Below, piece by piece: positions 6,489 to 8,966 of a DNA stretch of 8,966 nucleotides. A program made the position numbers and the translations under genes. The stretch lies in NCBI GenBank assembly GCA_947176975.1, contig CAMWSW010000031.1, forward strand, positions 1-8,966, written 5' to 3'. Numbering within the stretch: position 1 is the stretch's first letter; every line of letters begins with the position of its first letter. The stretch is from an uncultured Clostridia bacterium (GTDB lineage Bacteria > Bacillota > Clostridia > Christensenellales > UBA3700). Below the pieces are notes generated by a model. It made no database searches. It was not told the DNA's origin and was given only the letters and a program-made list of their open reading frames with translations.

Positions 6489-7447
6489 TCTAGGTATTTT
6501 AGCTGTTTTTTCATATTTTTGACTAGCGGATTCATTATGAAACTGACAAGTTCGCCTGATTTAATATAGCAATATACTTCGTTCCAAAGACCGTAAAATG
6601 CGCATTTAATGTCGCAGTTTTTGCTTGCGCCATACTTTTGGATATAAGTCTTACGTAATTTAAATCTTTTGCCAAGTAAATTGTCGAATTGGAATAAGTC
6701 GTATTCTCTGTCTGCGTAAGCAGAATTTAGCGGGTCTATAAAACCGCTTATCTCAAAATTTTTGTCGACCATAATATTGGCAAGATTTAAATCTCCGTGT
6801 ATTAGGCATGCCTCATTTACTTCCTCGGAGAATATTACGTCAAATTTACTCCAAGCTTCTTGCATTACGTCGACGATTTTTCTCGAAAGTTCGCTCGATT
6901 TGCTCATCTCTTGAGCTTTGTCCATTACAGCCCCGGCAAAGGGCTTGTAGTAGTCCAACCAGTTGTCGCAGTCTGGACAAAGCGTGTCGCCGAATTTCTC
7001 GCTCGTATGGGTATGAACTTCATGTAGCGCGGTAGTTACTTTATCGGCAAAGGCTTGCTTCTTGCGTTTGCTTATAAAAAAGTCGAAAAGTGACGAAGCA
7101 AAGGCGCTTTCGCCGTCAATTTTGTCCATTGCATAACAGTCTACGGGGATAGTTTCGTCGGATTTTCGCACAAACAATACCTTTGGAAACTTTATCGCTG
7201 AGCTGTCATACAACAACTTCAAGTCAAATACTTCTTTTTCAAGCATATCGTTTGCGCGCAAGAATTTGACTACGATTTGTTCTTTATTCTCAAATTCCAC
7301 GCCAAAAGCCATGCCGAAAGAGCCTCCGCCAAGATATTTGACGTTGATTGCAGTCTTTTTCATTTTCTCGGTTACCGCTTGCTTGGCGTATTCAACAGCC
7401 TTGTCTTTCTCCAGCGGAATTGCCTTAATTCTTTCGACTTGTATCAT
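6485..7447 (-). CDS. Aminoglycoside phosphotransferase / choline-kinase-like small-molecule kinase
   Basis: This protein-kinase-like family phosphorylates small molecules such as sugars, choline, fructosamines or antibiotics with ATP. The 320-residue product has a glycine-rich ATP loop, LGGGSFGMAFG (39-49), an ATP-contacting lysine in VVKFL (K61), the catalytic loop IHGDLNLANI (216-225; D219 base, N224) and the metal-binding aspartate in GFIDPLN (D238). The catalytic set looks intact. A C-P-D-C pair (157-160) sits before the W-L-D-Y-Y segment and may be structural. There is no signal peptide, so it is cytoplasmic. The Shine-Dalgarno AAGGAG (7454-7459) is 6 bases from ATG but lies in an inverted repeat that also includes the start codon. 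It follows murG after 60 bases yet has its own promoter. Its location could suggest an envelope sugar or amino-alcohol substrate, but the substrate is unknown and resistance should not be assumed. Confidence 0.85.
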   Translation of the reverse strand: MIQVERIKAIPLEKDKAVEYAKQAVTEKMKKTAINVKYLGGGSFGMAFGVEFENKEQIVVKFLRANDMLEKEVFDLKLLYDSSAIKFPKVLFVRKSDETIPVDCYAMDKIDGESAFASSLFDFFISKRKKQAFADKVTTALHEVHTHTSEKFGDTLCPDCDNWLDYYKPFAGAVMDKAQEMSKSSELSRKIVDVMQEAWSKFDVIFSEEVNEACLIHGDLNLANIMVDKNFEISGFIDPLNSAYADREYDLFQFDNLLGKRFKLRKTYIQKYGASKNCDIKCAFYGLWNEVYCYIKSGELVSFIMNPLVKNMKKQLKYLD

Positions 7448-7476
7448 AAGTATCTCCTTAACCTGTAGATACTTAT
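7446..7476 (-). promoter_or_regulatory. Perfect 10-bp inverted repeat covering the kinase ribosome site and start codon
   Basis: ATAAGTATCT (7446-7455) and AGATACTTAT (7467-7476) are exact reverse complements around an 11-base loop. In - strand RNA the 3' arm holds the first two bases of AUG and the end of the AAGGAG site, while the loop holds the rest of that site. Folding would block initiation. The predicted own-promoter transcript starts near 7470, inside the 5' arm, so it would lack most of that arm. The repeat could instead be a DNA operator at +1. Confidence 0.6.
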
Positions 7477-7505
7477 ATTATACCATAGATAGCGTCATTT
7501 GTCTA
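7477..7505 (-). promoter_or_regulatory. Promoter of the APH-like kinase gene (extended -10)
   Basis: On the - strand TAGACA (7500-7505, one mismatch to consensus) is followed by 17 bases and TATAAT (7477-7482). TGG directly precedes the -10, giving an extended TGn-TATAAT element. It lies entirely in the short gap after the murG stop codon. Expected start is near 7470. Confidence 0.78.
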
Positions 7506-7507
7506 TA

Positions 7508-8572
7508 TCAAATAAATTGATGGCTATGCGACGTCGTCACTGCGTATTGATAGGCTATCTTGCTGACGTAATCGACTATCTTTGAGTTGTTGTTGCGGTC
7601 GTAAACGTACATTTTCTTATCGAAATCCGACAATTGGTCAAGCTTTTTGAGCAAGTTTTGCTTGCTCAAGTCTTTTTCCTCAAGCATTAGCGCATATCCA
7701 TTTTGAGTGAGATAACGGGCGTTGAGGACTTGATCGCCTCTTGACGACTTGTTTGCCAAGGGAATATAGAGAGCTTTTTTGTTGAGCGCGTTGATTTCGG
7801 TAGACGCGCCGGCTCCGCAACGCGATACTATCAAATCGCTTGCCGAGATATAATCTTGAATATCGTCGGTATATTTGATTTGTACATAGTTCTTGTGTTC
7901 GATAGATTCCATAGTGTTGCCGCATATATGGATAACCTGATATTTTCTGCACAGCTCGTCAAGAGAGTTGTAAATCACTTCGTTGATTGCCTTCGCGCCC
8001 AAAGATCCGCCCATTATCAAAAGTACGGGGGTGTAATGATTGAGTCCGTATCTGTCAAAGATATTTTGCGGGTGAGTGTCAAAGAAGTCCTTGCGAATGG
8101 GATTGGCGAAGACTTTAGTCACTTGCTTGTTGCAAGTGCCGTCAAAACAAGTTATGATACCTTTTGCAAAACGGCTGTTGAGCTTGTTGGCAAGACCCAA
8201 AGAATAATCCGACTCGTGGCATACAGTGGGTATAGAAAGCGACTTGGCGGCGTAGACGACAGGCATAGCCACGTATCCGCCTTTGGAAAATACCACGTCG
8301 ACGTTGTGGTCCAAAAGTATCTTCTTTGCTTCTTTAATATATTTGGGAAGTTTTAACGGTATCGAAAGGTTTTTGCTGAACTTGCTTCTATCTAACTTGA
8401 TGCAGTCGCAATGATAGAAGGGGACGTTGAACTTTTTGCAAATGTCGTATTCCATTTTATCTTTGTTGCCTATATAGATAACTTTGTCAAAATGTTTATA
8501 TAGATCGTCAAGCAATGCCATATTCGGCATGACGTGTCCGGCAGTGCCTCCGCCCGTAAGAGCAATATTCAT
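7508..8572 (-). CDS. murG: MurG: UDP-GlcNAc transferase making lipid II
   Basis: MurG adds GlcNAc from UDP-GlcNAc to lipid I on the inner face of the cell membrane, giving lipid II, the building block of peptidoglycan. The 354 residues match the family length. Glycine loops GGGTAGH (7-13) and GGSLGA (188-193) bind substrates. Other marks are SKGGYVAMP (96-104), HESDYSLGLANK (119-130), NPIRKDF (157-163) and the C-terminal donor-site block CGAGASTEI (252-260) with SRGDQVLNA (277-285). HESD and SRGDQ replace the HEQN and HQ forms of E. coli, as in Clostridia and relatives. The start is firm: GGAGG (8580-8584) lies 7 bases before ATG. The gene is not flanked by division and cell-wall genes here, so it lies outside a dcw cluster on both visible sides. 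The stop is TGA. Confidence 0.93.
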   Translation of the reverse strand: MNIALTGGGTAGHVMPNMALLDDLYKHFDKVIYIGNKDKMEYDICKKFNVPFYHCDCIKLDRSKFSKNLSIPLKLPKYIKEAKKILLDHNVDVVFSKGGYVAMPVVYAAKSLSIPTVCHESDYSLGLANKLNSRFAKGIITCFDGTCNKQVTKVFANPIRKDFFDTHPQNIFDRYGLNHYTPVLLIMGGSLGAKAINEVIYNSLDELCRKYQVIHICGNTMESIEHKNYVQIKYTDDIQDYISASDLIVSRCGAGASTEINALNKKALYIPLANKSSRGDQVLNARYLTQNGYALMLEEKDLSKQNLLKKLDQLSDFDKKMYVYDRNNNSKIVDYVSKIAYQYAVTTSHSHQFI

Positions 8573-8614
8573 AATTGTGCCTCCAAAATTTTATCTTGGT
8601 TAGTGTTTGCGTTA

Positions 8615-8633
8615 TAGCAAAATTTATTTGCTA
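8615..8633. repeat. Inverted repeat overlapping the murG promoter
   Basis: TAGCAAA (8615-8621) and TTTGCTA (8627-8633) are perfect 7-bp arms around ATTTA. The dyad covers the predicted transcription start of murG and half of its -10 box, the usual place for a repressor site. In RNA it would be a weak AT-rich hairpin. The regulatory role is inferred. Confidence 0.4.
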
Positions 8634-8658
8634 ATATACGATATGTTTTTTTTGTCAA
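8631..8658 (-). promoter_or_regulatory. Candidate murG promoter
   Basis: On the - strand a perfect TTGACA (8653-8658) is followed by a 16-base spacer that opens with seven A residues, and then TATTAG (8631-8636), which matches four of six -10 positions. Expected start is near 8624, giving a leader of about 50 bases before the murG ATG. The -35 is strong and the -10 is weak. Confidence 0.5.
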
Positions 8659-8741
8659 ATGGGTGAGGTGGATAAATTTCGTCGCTACTTAATGGAGTTG
8701 GGGCGCTGATAAAATAATAAAATACGCGGAGAATAAGCAAA

Positions 8742-8756
8742 TTGAACAATGTTCAA
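8742..8756. promoter_or_regulatory. 15-bp perfect palindrome, possible regulator site
   Basis: TTGAACA and TGTTCAA flank a single central A. It resembles the Gram-positive LexA box (GAAC-N4-GTTC) but has an N3 centre, so a LexA assignment is not supported. It lies in non-coding DNA about 170 bases upstream of the murG start codon. Confidence 0.35.
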
Positions 8757-8931
8757 ATGCAAAATTATTTAAAATTTTTAAGGTTTCTTTATGTTTGGAG
8801 CGCCTTTTGAGAAGCGGAAAAGAGGGAATATAGCAACAAAAAATTTGTTGTGAAAATGCGGAAATTTAAAGAAAAAGCACATTTGGCAGAGAAATTGCAT
8901 TGTGACTTAATCTAGCATAGAGGAATGTATT

Positions 8932-8961
8932 TTTACAGGTTTTCTAATCATTGATTATAAC
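8932..8961 (+). promoter_or_regulatory. Possible promoter for a gene beyond the window
   Basis: TTTACA (8932-8937), an 18-base spacer and TATAAC (8956-8961) each miss the consensus by one base. It points out of the window on the + strand, consistent with a divergent neighbour of murG that is not visible. Confidence 0.35.
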
Positions 8962-8966
8962 TGAAC

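Larger units (their letters stand above)
8659..8966. other. AT-rich tail without a recognisable gene
   Basis: Together with the murG leader this makes 394 bases without a gene. The only ATG frames are about 20 codons long and lack ribosome sites. Visible structures are a 15-bp palindrome TTGAACA-A-TGTTCAA (8742-8756), an AT-rich hairpin CAACAAA/TTTGTTG (8834-8850), and a possible + strand promoter at the edge. No tRNA, riboswitch or other known RNA fold is apparent to me. Confidence 0.5.

Noticed and set aside
7856..8356. 166-codon + strand ORF opposite murG
   Set aside because: It is a shadow of murG with no ribosome site and no recognisable domain.
8742..8756. LexA/SOS box
   Set aside because: The half-sites GAAC and GTTC are separated by 3 bases, not 4, and no SOS gene is adjacent.
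8790..8940. Two roughly 20-codon ATG frames in the tail
   Set aside because: They are very short, lack ribosome sites and have no recognisable product.

Overview
The window looks like chromosomal housekeeping DNA from a low- to mid-GC Gram-positive bacterium, most likely an uncultured Clostridia-type Firmicute. This is inferred from purine-rich Shine-Dalgarno sites (AAGGAG, GGAGG), sigma-A promoters of TTGACA/TATAAT type, a DegV-family protein, a clostridial-style MurG (HESD and SRGDQ variants) and a lipobox lipoprotein. Stops are TAA, TAG and TGA, which fits the standard bacterial code. I see no tRNA, rRNA, CRISPR array, transposase or phage gene.

Layout. At 1-160 is the 3' end of a probable YigZ/IMPACT-family gene. 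An imperfect palindrome of interspersed-repeat type (173-227) separates it from ilvE (246-1301, +), a branched-chain aminotransferase. ilvE converges on degV (1420-2331, -) across a shared hairpin terminator (1371-1398). degV has an exact consensus promoter (2377-2405). It diverges from an unrecognised lipoprotein gene (2625-3623, +) that has its own promoter and a strong terminator (3646-3673). A 150-bp AT-rich leader with phased TATATTG repeats precedes a two-gene operon: a six-helix PAP2 phosphatase (3838-4857) and an acyl-CoA synthetase-like ANL ligase (4857-6488), joined by a TAATG stop/start overlap. The ligase meets an APH/choline-kinase-like gene (6485-7447, -) tail to tail, with interlocked stop codons and no terminator. 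Upstream of that kinase on the same strand is murG (7508-8572, -). The last 394 bases are AT-rich and show no gene.

How the genes may work together. Much of the window concerns the cell envelope and lipids: DegV proteins of the FakB type bind fatty acids, ANL ligases activate them, PAP2 enzymes dephosphorylate lipid phosphates or undecaprenyl pyrophosphate, and MurG makes lipid II. Only PAP2 plus ligase is a clear operon; the wider theme is inference. The most interesting regulatory structures are a perfect 10-bp inverted repeat that would bury the kinase gene's Shine-Dalgarno and start codon in a read-through transcript but not in one from its own promoter (7446-7476), and the phased repeats upstream of the PAP2 operon (3687-3820). 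I found no obvious new multi-gene defence or mobile system.
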